Shown piece by piece: positions 44,582 through 54,736 of a stretch of DNA of 64,000 nt. Location of the stretch: positions 124,001-188,000 of the forward strand of contig NZ_CAKUIH010000003.1 in NCBI RefSeq assembly GCF_934660935.1, in the 5' to 3' direction. Position numbers and translations under genes: made by a program. This DNA is from an uncultured Parolsenella sp. Its GTDB lineage: Bacteria > Actinomycetota > Coriobacteriia > Coriobacteriales > Atopobiaceae. The first letter of the stretch is position 1; every line of letters begins with the position of its first letter. The notes beneath the pieces are model-generated. The model did not search any database and was not told where the DNA came from. It saw only the letters and a list, made by a program, of their open reading frames with translations.

Positions 44582-45088
44582 TCAGCCACGATAGACCTGC
44601 CAGTGCTCGACACGACCATGGTCCTCGACGTGATGAGGGGCAAAGCCGAGCTTCTCCTGCACGCGAGCCGACTTCCGGTTGCCGGCATAGTGTGCGCACC
44701 AGAGCTGGTCGCACCCAAGGTCGCCAAACGCTCGCGCGATCACGGCCCGGGCCGCCTCGGGAACAAGCCCGCGGCCCCAATAGGGCTTGCCAATCCAATA
44801 CCCCAGCTCAAGCGCATGGTCAGTCGTGGCGACATCCTGGAGCCGAGGCTTCATCAACCCAATCGAGCCAACGGGCTCGGCGGTCTCGCGCAACACGATG
44901 GCGTAGGTTTCCGGAGCGCCGAAAACGTCGCGAATGACCTCGCGGCTCATCTGGACCGACGTATGCACGGGCCAGCCAGCCGCAGGGCCAATCTCGGGAT
45001 CCGAAGCGTACTTGTAGAGGGCCTCGGCATCAGAATCCTCCCACGGGCGAAGGATCAAGCGCTCCGTTTCGAGCACCACGAAAATCAT
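44582..45088 (-). CDS. GNAT-family N-acetyltransferase (RimJ-like)
   Basis: A 168-residue acetyltransferase using acetyl-CoA. It begins VVLETERLILRPWEDSDAEA, the RimJ/RimL-type opening, has GYWIGKPYWGRGLVPEAARA as acetyl-CoA loop, and NRKSARVQEKLGF near the end. The target may be a protein N-terminus or a small amine; this cannot be resolved. ATG at 45088; a GTG three codons later has the better-spaced GAGAGG site. Confidence 0.82.
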   Translation of the reverse strand: MIFVVLETERLILRPWEDSDAEALYKYASDPEIGPAAGWPVHTSVQMSREVIRDVFGAPETYAIVLRETAEPVGSIGLMKPRLQDVATTDHALELGYWIGKPYWGRGLVPEAARAVIARAFGDLGCDQLWCAHYAGNRKSARVQEKLGFAPHHVEDHGRVEHWQVYRG

Positions 45089-45306
45089 CCTCTCATAGGT
45101 CCCGGACAAAAGTCGCGAACAAGACCCCGACCCACCCGCGCACGGGCACCGCGCTCGCGCGCGGGCACGTCGCCCACGCGCACGTCCACCTCGCCCGCAG
45201 GCGACCCGCTCACGCGCAAGCAGGTACAAAGAGCCGAAATACTCTGTTCACCTGTCTAGCGTAAAATACAACACTTCAAACACCAACCACGGGCGAGAGG
45301 AAACCC

Positions 45307-46251
45307 ATGTCCGTAAAGTGCAATATCATGTGTGACTCCACCTGCGACTTCACCGCCGAGCAGGCGACGGAGCGTAACGTCACCATCCTCCCCTTCCACT
45401 ACGTCGAGGCTGACAAGCCCAACGGCGGCCTCTGTGGCGACGATGACCTCTTCCAGTCTCGCAGCGCCCACGAGTTCTATGACGCCATCCGTCACGGAGC
45501 CACGCCCATGACCTCGCAGCCCTCCCAGCTCGAATATGACGAGGCGTTCCAGGCCGCTTACGAGTCGGGCGTGCCCACCGTGCTCTTCTGCATCTCAAGC
45601 GCTCTTTCCGGCGGCTACAACGGTGCCGTCATGAGCCTCGACCGCCTCAAGGAGGCCCACCCTGACGAGGAGATCCGCATCTACGTCGTGGACTCGCTCC
45701 TCGCCTCGACCGCGCTCACGCTCCTCCTCAACGAGGCGTGCAACAAGCGCGACGAGGGCATGAATGCCGAGCGTCTCGTCATATGGGCCGAGGAGGCGCG
45801 CTATCGCGTCCATACCCTCTTTATGGTGGATAACCTCGACGCCCTCCACCGAGGCGGGCGTCTTCCCAAGGGCGTGGCGGTCATCGGCGACGCCCTCGAC
45901 GTCAAGGCGCTGCTGCACTTCAACCTCGACGGTTCGCTCGGCATTCGCTCCGTCGCGCGCGGCCGCAAGAAGGGCATGCGCAAGCTCGTTGACTACTATG
46001 CGAAGAACGTCAAGATCGAGGACGAGGCCAACGTGTGCGGCGTCGGTGATGCTGACGTGGCGGACGAGGGCTTCGGCATCGCCTCCGAGCTGCGCGCGCT
46101 CGACGACTCGCTCGAGGTCCTCCGCCCCACCATCGGCCCGACCATCGGCTCCCACGTCGGTCCCGGCATGCTCTCCCTCGTCTTCTGGGGCAGCGACCGC
46201 CGCAACGACAAAGCCGTGACCAAGGTCAAGGGCGTCCGCGTCGCCAAGTAG
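45307..46251 (+). CDS. DegV family fatty-acid-binding protein
   Basis: DegV/FakB proteins hold a fatty acid for phosphorylation by FakA. This 314-residue member shows MCDSTCDF at the N-terminus, PMTSQPSQLEYDEAF (fatty-acid carboxylate site) and ISSALSGGYNGA. ATG at 45307 behind GAGAGGAAACCC. No fakA is adjacent. Its 3' flank runs into the palindromic repeat at 46367. Confidence 0.88.
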   Translation: MSVKCNIMCDSTCDFTAEQATERNVTILPFHYVEADKPNGGLCGDDDLFQSRSAHEFYDAIRHGATPMTSQPSQLEYDEAFQAAYESGVPTVLFCISSALSGGYNGAVMSLDRLKEAHPDEEIRIYVVDSLLASTALTLLLNEACNKRDEGMNAERLVIWAEEARYRVHTLFMVDNLDALHRGGRLPKGVAVIGDALDVKALLHFNLDGSLGIRSVARGRKKGMRKLVDYYAKNVKIEDEANVCGVGDADVADEGFGIASELRALDDSLEVLRPTIGPTIGSHVGPGMLSLVFWGSDRRNDKAVTKVKGVRVAK

Positions 46252-46366
46252 GCCGGCTGGCGAAAACACGGCCAGCTGCCGCAAACACTCTGGCGAGATG
46301 CCCGGGCGACAAGCTCCGCGCCCGAGCGTGGCGAGCGCCTTTCGCGCTCGAGCCCCAATTGCTGAC

Positions 46367-46575
46367 AGGACCCACCTCTTGTAAGGATTTGGCCGCCAAA
46401 ACGGCTCCAATCCCTTACAAGAGGTGGGTCCTGACGCGAAGCAGCCGCACGCCAGATAGCCAGAGGTCGCGCGAATCAGCCGCACGCCGGGCGGCCGCCA
46501 GACAGACGCGAAGCAGCCGCACGCCAGACAGCCAGACGCGAAGCAGCCGCACACCATCGCCAGCGCGCGTGCCGC
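46367..46575. repeat. Composite repeat, copy 1: 66-nt palindrome plus tandem tail
   Basis: 46367-46432 is a palindrome whose arms begin AGGACCCACCTCTTGTAAGG and end with the complement. It is followed by four irregular 30-37-nt units built on AGCCGCACGCCAG, then the word CCATCGCCAGCGCGCGTGCC. All three parts recur in the same orientation at 50406-50545, so the two copies flank the adhesin gene as direct repeats. Confidence 0.85.
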
Positions 46576-46642
46576 CCAGCTTCCCAGGCGGCACGCGCAA
46601 TCTACAAGGCCAATACGTCTGAGCCTGGCTTGCCCAACCAGC

Positions 46643-49600
46643 CTACGACCTACACCTGCGACGAGCGAGGGCGGCACCGACAAAGCTCAGGAGGCCCCCA
46701 ACAAGCAGTGAAACGACCGGAACAGCGCTCTCATCGCCAGTCTGGGGCAGTTCAGCTCCCGACCCCGAATTCCCCGGCGCGGAACTCCCCGGCGTGGAAG
46801 TTCCCGGTAGGGGATTCTCCGGGTCAGGAGTCGTGGACTCGGCAGTATTAGTTATCGTAAAGCCGCTCGCCATGTTACCCGTGACTTCAGAAGTGAAGCC
46901 ATCCACCGCGACCTCGGCCACGGTGTACTCAATCTCAGAGCCATCGATCGCGAGCTTGGGAAGATCATCGAAGGAGCCAGCCCAGCCGTTTCCCTCGCTG
47001 AGCTCTATCGAATCGATCACCGTTCCGCCGTTGAGCAGATTGACGGTAACCTTCTCGGGATGGGCGGCAGCGGAGTCAGCCCAGACCTTCTTCACCGAAA
47101 CGCTGACACACTCGTCCCTGCCAACTACAACGCCGCCGTTCGCACCGATGCCGCCGCCACGAGCGGCCTTGTTGCCGGAAATGAGCAGCGTCGTCTGGCC
47201 GGCGCCGAGCTCGAACGCCTCGTCTGTCAGCACGGACTTGAGCGCGACGTTCGGCGCGGCATCCACGAAGGTCATCGCGTCGCCGTTGTCGCCACCCTCG
47301 ACGAAGCGGGGCACGCTGGCATCGATCGAAGCGAGTATGCCGTTTGGCTGAAATAGGCCGCCATCCCTGTACCAGGAGACCTTCCCGCCACCCGGAGCGT
47401 GGTTAGCGAGCGTCAGGGTGTGGGAGTCGCCCTCGAAGCCCGTGAAGACGAAGTCGTCGCCCACGCCGTCCGAGGTGTTCCGGGAGATCAGGCCACCATC
47501 CTGGATAAAGACCTTGGAGTCGCCCGTCGGGCAGAACCACATGCCGCCGCCCTGCTCGCTGGCATTATTCTCCGTAATCTGAGCGTTGGCGACATGAAGG
47601 GTGCTGTAGTAATCGTTGTTGCCCTCGCTATAGACGCCGCCACCCATGTTCCAAGCGGTGTTATCCCTGATGACACCGGCGCTGAGAGTCACTCCGTTGG
47701 AGTAGGAGTAGATACCGCCACCTGCATAAGCACTGTTTCCAGAGATTGTGCCGCCATGAGACGCACCGCGACCCGTTGAGTCACCTGACGCCTTCATCGC
47801 AAACACGGTATTCATCTCTGTCCCGATACCCTGAACGCCCGGGTCGACGACGCAGACGCCGCCTCCCTTGCCGTCAGCCGCGGCGCTGTTGCCACAGATC
47901 TCGCCGCCGATCATGGTGAACTCCGCATTGCCCTCGACGTGAACCGCGCCGGAAGGAGTGCGGTTCCCGATCTTGTTGCTCCTGTTGTTCTCGATCGAGC
48001 CACCGGTCATGAGGAAGGAGACCCTCTTGTCCGCACCGCTAGCATCGCCATACATCACAACGGCGGTACCTTGATAGCCGTTGTTACTGGCGATGGAACC
48101 GCCGGACATCTCGAGGCTGGCACCAGTGGTCAGGTGAATGCCCGCACTGGAGCAGTAGTTGCCGTCACCCTCCGCCGCAGCAACGCGATTGCCGCTGATG
48201 GAGCCCGAACGCACAATAACCTTGGCGCCATTGGAAGCACGGACGGTACCGCAGTAGGCATCCTCAATCACGCAGCCCTCGATGACGCCACCGTTCAGGG
48301 TGAAGGAGGCATTAGCGCCATCGACACTCACGACACCGGAGGCAGCAGAGCGAGCCGTGCCATCGAGGATGGTCGCGCCCTCGGAGAGAACGAGCTCTCC
48401 CTTGACGCCAACGATAGAGCCGCTGTTGTAACGACCGCGCAGGGTAACGTTACCGGCAATCTCAAGGGAGGCACCCTCGGCGACATTGACGAGGTCGCCC
48501 GAGGTGTCCTTTACCGCCAGGACGGTGAACGGATCCGCGCTCGTAAGCTTGATCTTCTTGCCAGCGGGAATGTTCAGCGTGGTAGCGAGCTTCACGTGCT
48601 TGCGAATCTCGATAGTAGTCTCGATGCCATCGGGGGCAGCGTTGACCGCCTCCTGGAGCGTCATGGCACCAGGCTCGCTCGAGACGGTGTCGCCCGTGCC
48701 ATCGTCGATTGACTCATAGAGGTAAACGATCTCAACCGCCGGGAGATTATCCGTGCCGGTGATGTCATCCTCGCTGTTATCGATGACGATCTTCTCGACG
48801 GTGCTGTCATCAAACAGTCCATCGCTAATCGACGTAAGGCCGTTGCCTATCCTGACCTCCTTCACGCCTTCGGTCGAGTCAAACGCGTTCGAACCGATAG
48901 AAGTTACGGAATCAGGAATGACGAAGGTCTCGGGGAGCGAACCGGCGTAGAAAGCATACGCGCCGATCGACTCGAGCGTGTCGGGGAGGTCGGTCGCGAG
49001 GTTGCCCCAGATGAAGGCCCACTTGCCAATGCTCCTAAGCGTGTCGCTCAACTTCACTATCCTGACCTGCGAATAGCAAAACGCGTTGCTCGGAATCTCC
49101 TCGAGGGACGAGAGGTCGACATCCGCGAAGAGTCGCTTGCAGCCCTCGAAGGCGCTCGTCCCCATTTCGGTCACATGGCTCAGGTCGGGAATGGCCGTCA
49201 GGTTCTCGCAGCCCTTAAAAGCTGAATACCCGATGGAGGTCAACGTACCGGAAAAAGAGACCTCAGGCAGCGCAGTGCACCCATTGAAGGCGCTGGACCC
49301 AATCGCCGTGATTTCGCTCGTGGCAGTGACAGATGTGAGCGAGGTGCAGCCCGAGAAGTAGTCGGTCGGGATCTTCGTAAGGGACTTCGGCAGGACGATG
49401 CTCGTCAGCGAGGTGCAGTCCGAGAACATGCCCGTGGTCGAGTCACCGAAGACGACATCCTCGGGAAGTTCGATGCTCTCGAGCGCGCTGGCACCGCTGA
49501 AGGCACCGGACTGGGAGATGAGCTTCAGGCTGCTTGGAAGGTTAATCTCCTTGAGCTTGTTGCAACCGAAACCATCGTGTTCGAGGCGAGCTCTTCGACA

Positions 49601-50079
49601 CCCTCATCGAAGGTAAGCTTCTCGAGGGAGTCCATGTTCTGGAGAGAGAGCTCGAACTTCTTGATGGAACCGGGAATCTCCAGCTGCTTAAGGCTGGTGA
49701 AGTTGTTGATGCGCCAACCCGACATCCTCGTGAGAGTATCAGGGAGGTTGAGTTGCTCGACATTCGCGCCCTTGGTGCTCCAGCCAAAGTAGAGCTCGGT
49801 GACCGTATAGGCCTTGCCGGCGTTCTCGACGGCGGTGGGCACATTGATAACCGTGACGCCGTCATCAGCGATGGGGGTCTTGAGATGGGCGGTGCCGTCG
49901 CTAAGTAAATCACAGGTGTAGGTCACGCCGTCCAGAGTGACGTCAATACCCTCCGCGTCATACGATGCCGCATGGGCCGCAGTGGCGAAAACGCCACTGA
50001 CCACGAGCCCCACGGCGAGAAGTGCCGAGAGGCAGATGGCGCGAACCTTGTGCCTCCCAGCTGCTGCGTTTCTTCTCAC
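46643..50079 (-). pseudogene. LPXTG cell-wall adhesin (BspA-type LRR, beta-helix, Cna-B), with one frameshift
   Basis: Start GTG at 50079 (site GGAGAGG), then a signal peptide ending in TAAHA. Next come BspA/TpLRR repeats (LTSIVLPKSL-type), then parallel beta-helix units (GGGIYSYSNGVTLSAGVIRD), a Cna-B domain (SVSVKKVWAD..), a Pro/Gly/Ser linker, LPQTG, one membrane helix and RRRCRS. Sortase would anchor it to peptidoglycan. The frame breaks near 49566-49577: upstream ends SNTMV.., downstream resumes FGCNKLKEINLP. The span is 3437 nt, one base short of a 1145-residue protein. It may be inactive, phase-switched or a sequencing error. Confidence 0.8.
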
Positions 50080-50405
50080 GAATACCTCTCCTGTTCTCAG
50101 TGCTGTTCTTACAGCGGTGTCAATAGATCTTGCGATGGCAGGTGGCTTGGCAGCCCTACAAGTGGAGAGCCCAGCGAACGGTGCACCCCCCACAGGCGAG
50201 ACTCGCTGCTGCCGACCCGCGGCCGGACTGCCCTGCAGGGAAACCTCCCGCTCCCAAGCCGCAATTCTTGTACCCCAGAGTATAAACAGATTAGTTCGAT
50301 TCTCGTTCATTCGCCGTCAATTAGCTGGCCCCGTTTTCGCAGCGTAACGGCAGTTTTATATCAGGTTGAGCAGCGGGCGCTCCCACTACCTCACCAATTA
50401 ATGAC
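50080..50405. promoter_or_regulatory. Adhesin upstream region
   Basis: A -10-like TATACT (minus, 50279-50284) implies a leader of about 200 nt. A closer TTGACA (minus, about 50121-50126) has no matching -10. No gene seen in this stretch. Confidence 0.35.
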
Positions 50406-50545
50406 AGGACCCACCTCTTGTAAGGATTTGGCCGCCAAAACGGCTCCAATCCCTTACAAGAGGTGGGTCCTGACGCAAATCAGCCGCACGCCAGGCGGCC
50501 AGACGCACGTCGACACGCCCGCCATCGCCAGCGCGCGTGCCGCAA
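50406..50545. repeat. Composite repeat, copy 2: 66-nt palindrome plus shared tail
   Basis: 50406-50471 is identical to 46367-46432. The tail again carries CAGCCGCACGCCAG and the word CCATCGCCAGCGCGCGTGCC, but with fewer tandem units. It lies between the adhesin upstream region and malic enzyme. Confidence 0.85.
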
Positions 50546-50648
50546 GCAGACAAAGCCCGCCAAGCGAGCGCGTGCCGGAAGGCCCTACAAGGGGCAGACC
50601 ACCCCGAGCCCTCCGGCGCGTCGACGCACTCTACCTTTCGCGCAAACG

Positions 50649-51827
50649 CTAGATTCTCGCCACGCCAGACTTGCGCGCCGCCTCGGACACGGCAGAGGCG
50701 ACGGCGGTAGCCACGCGCTCGTCGAAGGCACCCGGGATGATGTACTCCGCGCTGCGCTTGTCGTCATCCACCAGACCGGCGATGGCGTAGGCGGCGGCTT
50801 CCATCATCTCGTCATTGATGTCAGAAGCGCGCACGTCGAGGGCGCCGCGGAAGATGCCCGGGAAGGCAAGCACGTTGTTGATCTGGTTCGGAAAGTCCGA
50901 GCGGCCCGTGGCGGCAACGGCGGCACCGGCGGCGAGGGCCTCGTCCGGCATGATCTCGGGCACGGGGTTGGCGCAAGCAAAAACGATCGCGTCAGGCGCC
51001 ATGGTGCGAACCATATCCTGCGTGAGGACGCCGGGCGCGGAGACGCCCACGAAGACGTCAGCACCCTTGACGGCATCAGCCAGCGTGCCACGCACCCCAT
51101 CGAGGTTGGTCCAGGTGGCAACCTCCTCCTTGACGGGGTTCAGGCCCTCGCGCCCCTGGTAGATGGCCCCACGAGAATCGCAGATGATGATGTTCTTGAC
51201 GCCCATGCGCCTCATCAGGCGAGCGTTGGAGATACCCGCGGCTCCCGCGCCGGAAATGACCACGCGCACGTCAGCCAGGTCGCGGCCGGTAAGGCGGCAC
51301 GCGTTGATGAGCGCCGCGCAGGTGACGACAGCGGTGCCGTGCTGGTCATCGTGGAAGATGGGGATGTCGCAGACCTCCTTGAGACGGCGCTCAATCTCGA
51401 AGCAGCGCGGCGCGCTGATATCCTCGAGGTTCACGCCGCCGAAGCTGCCCGCGAGGAGCTCGACGGTGCGGACGATCTCGTCGACGTCCTTCGAGCGGAC
51501 GCACAGCGGGAAGGCGTCGACGTTCGCGAAGGTCTTGAACAGGGCGCACTTGCCCTCCATGACGGGCATGCCTGCCTCGGGTCCGATGTCGCCCAGACCA
51601 AGCACGGCCGTGCCATCCGTCACAACGGCAACGAGGTTGCCGCGACGGGTGTAGGTGTAGGAGTCATCCACGTCCTCGTGAATCTTCAGGCAAGGCTCGG
51701 CGACGCCGGGCGTGTATGCCACGGCGAGCTCCTCGGGGGTGGAGATGGAAGCCCGGCTCACGACCTCGATCTTGCCCTCCCACTCCCTGTGCTTGTCAAG
51801 TGCGTACTGCTTGGCGTCAACGGCCAT
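50649..51827 (-). CDS. NAD(P)-dependent malic enzyme
   Basis: Oxidatively decarboxylates malate to pyruvate. The 392 residues are the short bacterial form without a phosphotransacetylase domain. Motifs: AYTPGVAEPC, the metal/substrate region IFHDDQHGTAVVT, and the dinucleotide site GAGAAGISNARL. ATG at 51827, six bases after GGAG; an upstream ATG at 51839 is possible. Monocistronic. Confidence 0.92.
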   Translation of the reverse strand: MAVDAKQYALDKHREWEGKIEVVSRASISTPEELAVAYTPGVAEPCLKIHEDVDDSYTYTRRGNLVAVVTDGTAVLGLGDIGPEAGMPVMEGKCALFKTFANVDAFPLCVRSKDVDEIVRTVELLAGSFGGVNLEDISAPRCFEIERRLKEVCDIPIFHDDQHGTAVVTCAALINACRLTGRDLADVRVVISGAGAAGISNARLMRRMGVKNIIICDSRGAIYQGREGLNPVKEEVATWTNLDGVRGTLADAVKGADVFVGVSAPGVLTQDMVRTMAPDAIVFACANPVPEIMPDEALAAGAAVAATGRSDFPNQINNVLAFPGIFRGALDVRASDINDEMMEAAAYAIAGLVDDDKRSAEYIIPGAFDERVATAVASAVSEAARKSGVARI

Positions 51828-52189
51828 TGCGCGCTCCATTCCCTTGGTCCGCCCGCGGGCGCGGGTGGGCGCTTTTTCGGTTGCATGCAAGCAGACCGTA
51901 CCCAGAGCGGGCGCGCGTAAACTGAGCAATCGATATACGTCCTGATGCGTCGGTTATCGACATGCTAAATCATGCCTGTCATCGCCGTCACGCCGGCAGC
52001 GGGCTCCGCTCAAGGCTGGGTCCAGTGGTAGCCGCCCATAATTGATGCCAGCAGTGGGTTGTAAATTCGTCCAGGCAGCGCCATTCGCCCAGACAGCGCC
52101 GACAGCGGGTTCTCAATTCACCCATGCAGGGTAGTTGATTCGTTCAAATAACAATTCAGGCCGATCGCACGCCCGCAAACAAGGGCAGC

Positions 52190-52341
52190 TGCAACGAATT
52201 CGAGATTCTGCGGCCCATATCACCGATATATAACGGTTCTCATTTGAGCCAACTGGGGTTTATTTGGCACCTCCGGGATACCACATGCCAAGCAGGGCTT
52301 CAAAACCTCATTTTGAGCCGCAGAATCTCAAATTCGTTGCA
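52190..52341. repeat. MITE-like inverted repeat element (25-bp arms, 102-nt centre)
   Basis: Arms 52190-52214 and 52317-52341 are complementary at 24 of 25 positions; each starts or ends with TGCAACGAATT. The centre encodes nothing but holds minor hairpins (GCCAA..TTGGC). It lies in an 860-bp gap (51828-52684) that is AT-richer than its surroundings and otherwise shows only degenerate repeats near 52010-52130. Confidence 0.75.
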
Positions 52342-52684
52342 AGGGACAACGTGACCAGCCGGTTTTACGAGCGGCAAGGTCACCGGCAGATACAGCCAAG
52401 CGTCCCTAGCCTTCCAGAAACCAAGAGCATCCCATAGCCGTGCGCCTCAAGACCTGCCGCGAGGGCCCATCCCTAAAGGTCAGCGTCAGATTACTCCGCC
52501 AATTCAAATCAAGAGCCCGTTGATACAGACCATGCGGGTCTTCGCGCTTAAGCTCGAATTTACAATCCCTAGCACGTCCTCATCCTGGCTATCTTCAGCC
52601 CTACCAAACGCTACCTCAACATTTATTTGAAATTGTCGATTCTCCCGAACCAAAAGTCTGGTAATATAACCCCTGCACCAATTC

Positions 52685-52760
52685 GGGGAATTAGCTCAGT
52701 TGGGAGAGCGCATGACTGGCAGTCATGAGGTCAGGGGTTCGAACCCCCTATTCTCCACCA
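52685..52760 (+). tRNA. tRNA-Ala (anticodon GGC)
   Basis: A 76-nt cloverleaf with anticodon loop CTGGCAG (GGC) and encoded CCA. A TAATAT -10-like word lies at 52662-52667. Confidence 0.92.
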
Positions 52761-52769
52761 TAAATGATG

Positions 52770-52800
52770 GGGCGGCGACTTAGGTCGTCGCCCTTTTTGT
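52770..52800 (+). terminator. Intrinsic terminator after tRNA-Ala(GGC)
   Basis: The stem GGGCGGCGAC/GTCGTCGCCC (52770-52793) is followed by TTTTTGTTT. Confidence 0.88.
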
Positions 52801-53047
52801 TTACGTTTTGACGGCACGAATGGCAGAGTCCGTCTTTGCTATTTGACAGTGTGGGCACTGACACCAGGAACTCAATTGGAGCGGCCCACCCTCCCCCAGT
52901 CAATTACGGCAGACGCCCAAACCGGGACTCACGCAGATATCCGGCATGACCTACCAGCCAGCACCTGGCCTAACGTCACCCGGCAAGGCATCTCCCGGCA
53001 TTCAGTGCCATCCCGGCCATCAAGTACCCAACCACTAGCGCTCCGCC

Positions 53048-54736
53048 CTAGCACAGGGGTGCGAAGATGCGGAGAAGGCCGTCGATTGCCCAGCGATAGG
53101 AGTACTGCCTCGCGTCGTAAGGCTTGATCTCGACGCACTTCTCCTGCGTGGCGAGGAAGTCCGCCTTGATCTCCGAGATGACGCTCGAGCGATAGAACAG
53201 CGAGTTGTTCTCGAAATGAAGGAACAGGCTTCGATAGTCGAGGTTGACCGTGCCGATCGTGGCGACGCGGTTATCGAACATAGAGCCCTTCGCGTGGACG
53301 AAACCGGGCGTGTATTCGTAAATCTTGACACCGCCGTTCAACAGCACCTGGTAGAAGCTGCGAGACATACGGAAGACCAGTTTTTTGTCCGGAATGCCTG
53401 GCATGATGATTCGCACGTCAACGCCACGGCTTGCCGCCGCGAGCATCGCATCCATGAGGTCGTCGGCAAGCATGAGGTATGGCGTGAAGAACCAGGCGTA
53501 TTCCGTGCTCTGCGAGAGGAGGTCGACATAGAGCCGGTTGCTCGTGGCCTCGTGGTTGAGGGGCGAGTCATAGTAGCTGAGGACATAGCCGTCGGTCTCG
53601 CGCGAGGGCACGGCCGCCGGCGTGTGGTCCGCGGCAGCCGAAGCCGGCCGCGCCGCGACCTCCGTGCCCGCTAAGGGATCCGCAGGCACCGCTACCTGGC
53701 AGCCCGCCGTCCCCGGTCGAGCTACCGTCGCCGTCCCCGGTCGAACCGCGGTTGCCGTCCCCAAACGACCCACGGCATCAACCGCCTCGCCAGCCAGCAC
53801 CTCGGACATCGGGAGTCCCTCATAGCCCTGCACGCGCCCGAAGGCATTCCAGAACGTCAGGAACATGTGCGTAAAGGCGCGCACCGGCTCGCCGGTCAGC
53901 CGGAAGCCGATATCCTTCCAGTGTCCGTAGCGTCGCTCGAGGTTGATGTAGCAATCTGCGAGGTTAACGCCGCCGCTATAGGCAATCTCGTTGTCAACGA
54001 TCAGCATCTTGCGATGGTCGCGATAGTTGGCAGTGCCCTTCAGGGCGAGGAGCGGATTGAACGGCACGCAGGGAATGCCCCTCTCCTGTAACTCGCACGC
54101 GTTGCCAAAATCGAAGGTCGAGAAGCAACCGAGGTCGTCATACATCACGCGAACGTCCACGCCCTGCTTCAGCTTGGCCTCGAGAACCTCCACTATGGAG
54201 TTCCACATGTGGCCCGGCTCGACGATGAAATACTCGACAAAGATCGTGTGCTTGGCGTCCCTCAGGTCTGCCAGCATATCGGGGAACATGTCATCGCCCA
54301 GCGGATAGTAGCGCACGTCCTCGACCCTATAGAGGGGATACTGTGTCTTCTCCTCCAGCCAGCGAAGCGTCTGCTCCATGCGCCTCTCGCCGTCGAAGGG
54401 CGTCTCGCCAATTGGAAGAGGCTGGGGGTCATTGCTCTTGCTGACGCTCTCGAGCCGACGCCTGAGCGGCTTGGCCGTACGCTTGTTGCCGAAGCAGAGG
54501 TAGAGCAGCGTGCCAACCAAGGGGATCGTTAGGATGACCAGCAGCCAAAGCAGCTTGTAGGTGCTCTCATCGCGTTTGATGACAATAAAGAGAACGAGAA
54601 AGACCGCCACGATGGAGAGAAGCGACGCGATAAGCGCGGAGTATGGCGCGAGCCACTTCGTGAGCAGCAGCAGCCAGATCACTTGCAGGACAATCGCGGG
54701 AATGACGATCAAAATGCGATTGAGGATCTTTCTCAT
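53048..54736 (-). CDS. cls: Cardiolipin synthase (phospholipase D family)
   Basis: Makes cardiolipin from two phosphatidylglycerols at the membrane. Two N-terminal helices (LIVIPAIVLQVIWLLLL; SLLSIVAVFLVLFIVI and following) precede two HKD catalytic motifs, RDHRKMLIVDNEI and FVHAKGSMFDNRV. The 562 residues exceed the usual ~480-510 because of a ~60-residue Ala/Thr/Pro-rich insertion between the two PLD domains, encoded partly by a 24-nt tandem repeat (53707, 53731, 53755). ATG at 54736. Confidence 0.92.
   Translation of the reverse strand: MRKILNRILIVIPAIVLQVIWLLLLTKWLAPYSALIASLLSIVAVFLVLFIVIKRDESTYKLLWLLVILTIPLVGTLLYLCFGNKRTAKPLRRRLESVSKSNDPQPLPIGETPFDGERRMEQTLRWLEEKTQYPLYRVEDVRYYPLGDDMFPDMLADLRDAKHTIFVEYFIVEPGHMWNSIVEVLEAKLKQGVDVRVMYDDLGCFSTFDFGNACELQERGIPCVPFNPLLALKGTANYRDHRKMLIVDNEIAYSGGVNLADCYINLERRYGHWKDIGFRLTGEPVRAFTHMFLTFWNAFGRVQGYEGLPMSEVLAGEAVDAVGRLGTATAVRPGTATVARPGTAGCQVAVPADPLAGTEVAARPASAAADHTPAAVPSRETDGYVLSYYDSPLNHEATSNRLYVDLLSQSTEYAWFFTPYLMLADDLMDAMLAAASRGVDVRIIMPGIPDKKLVFRMSRSFYQVLLNGGVKIYEYTPGFVHAKGSMFDNRVATIGTVNLDYRSLFLHFENNSLFYRSSVISEIKADFLATQEKCVEIKPYDARQYSYRWAIDGLLRIFAPLC
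53707..53774. repeat. 24-nt in-frame tandem repeat in cls
   Basis: CCGTCCCC-led units begin at 53707, 53731 and 53755 (exact 24-nt period), encoding eight-residue units such as RPGTATVA. Confidence 0.7.

Noticed and set aside
46433..46575. CRISPR array
   Set aside because: Units of 30-37 nt repeat without unique spacers, repeats diverge, and no cas gene is in the window.
45595..46683. Minus-strand frame over degV reaching through the palindromic repeat
   Set aside because: Its N-terminal third is a translation of the repeat tail and the rest mirrors degV.
50121..50345. Riboswitch in the adhesin leader
   Set aside because: Long leader, but none of the conserved cores I looked for (such as the c-di-GMP GEMM words) is present.
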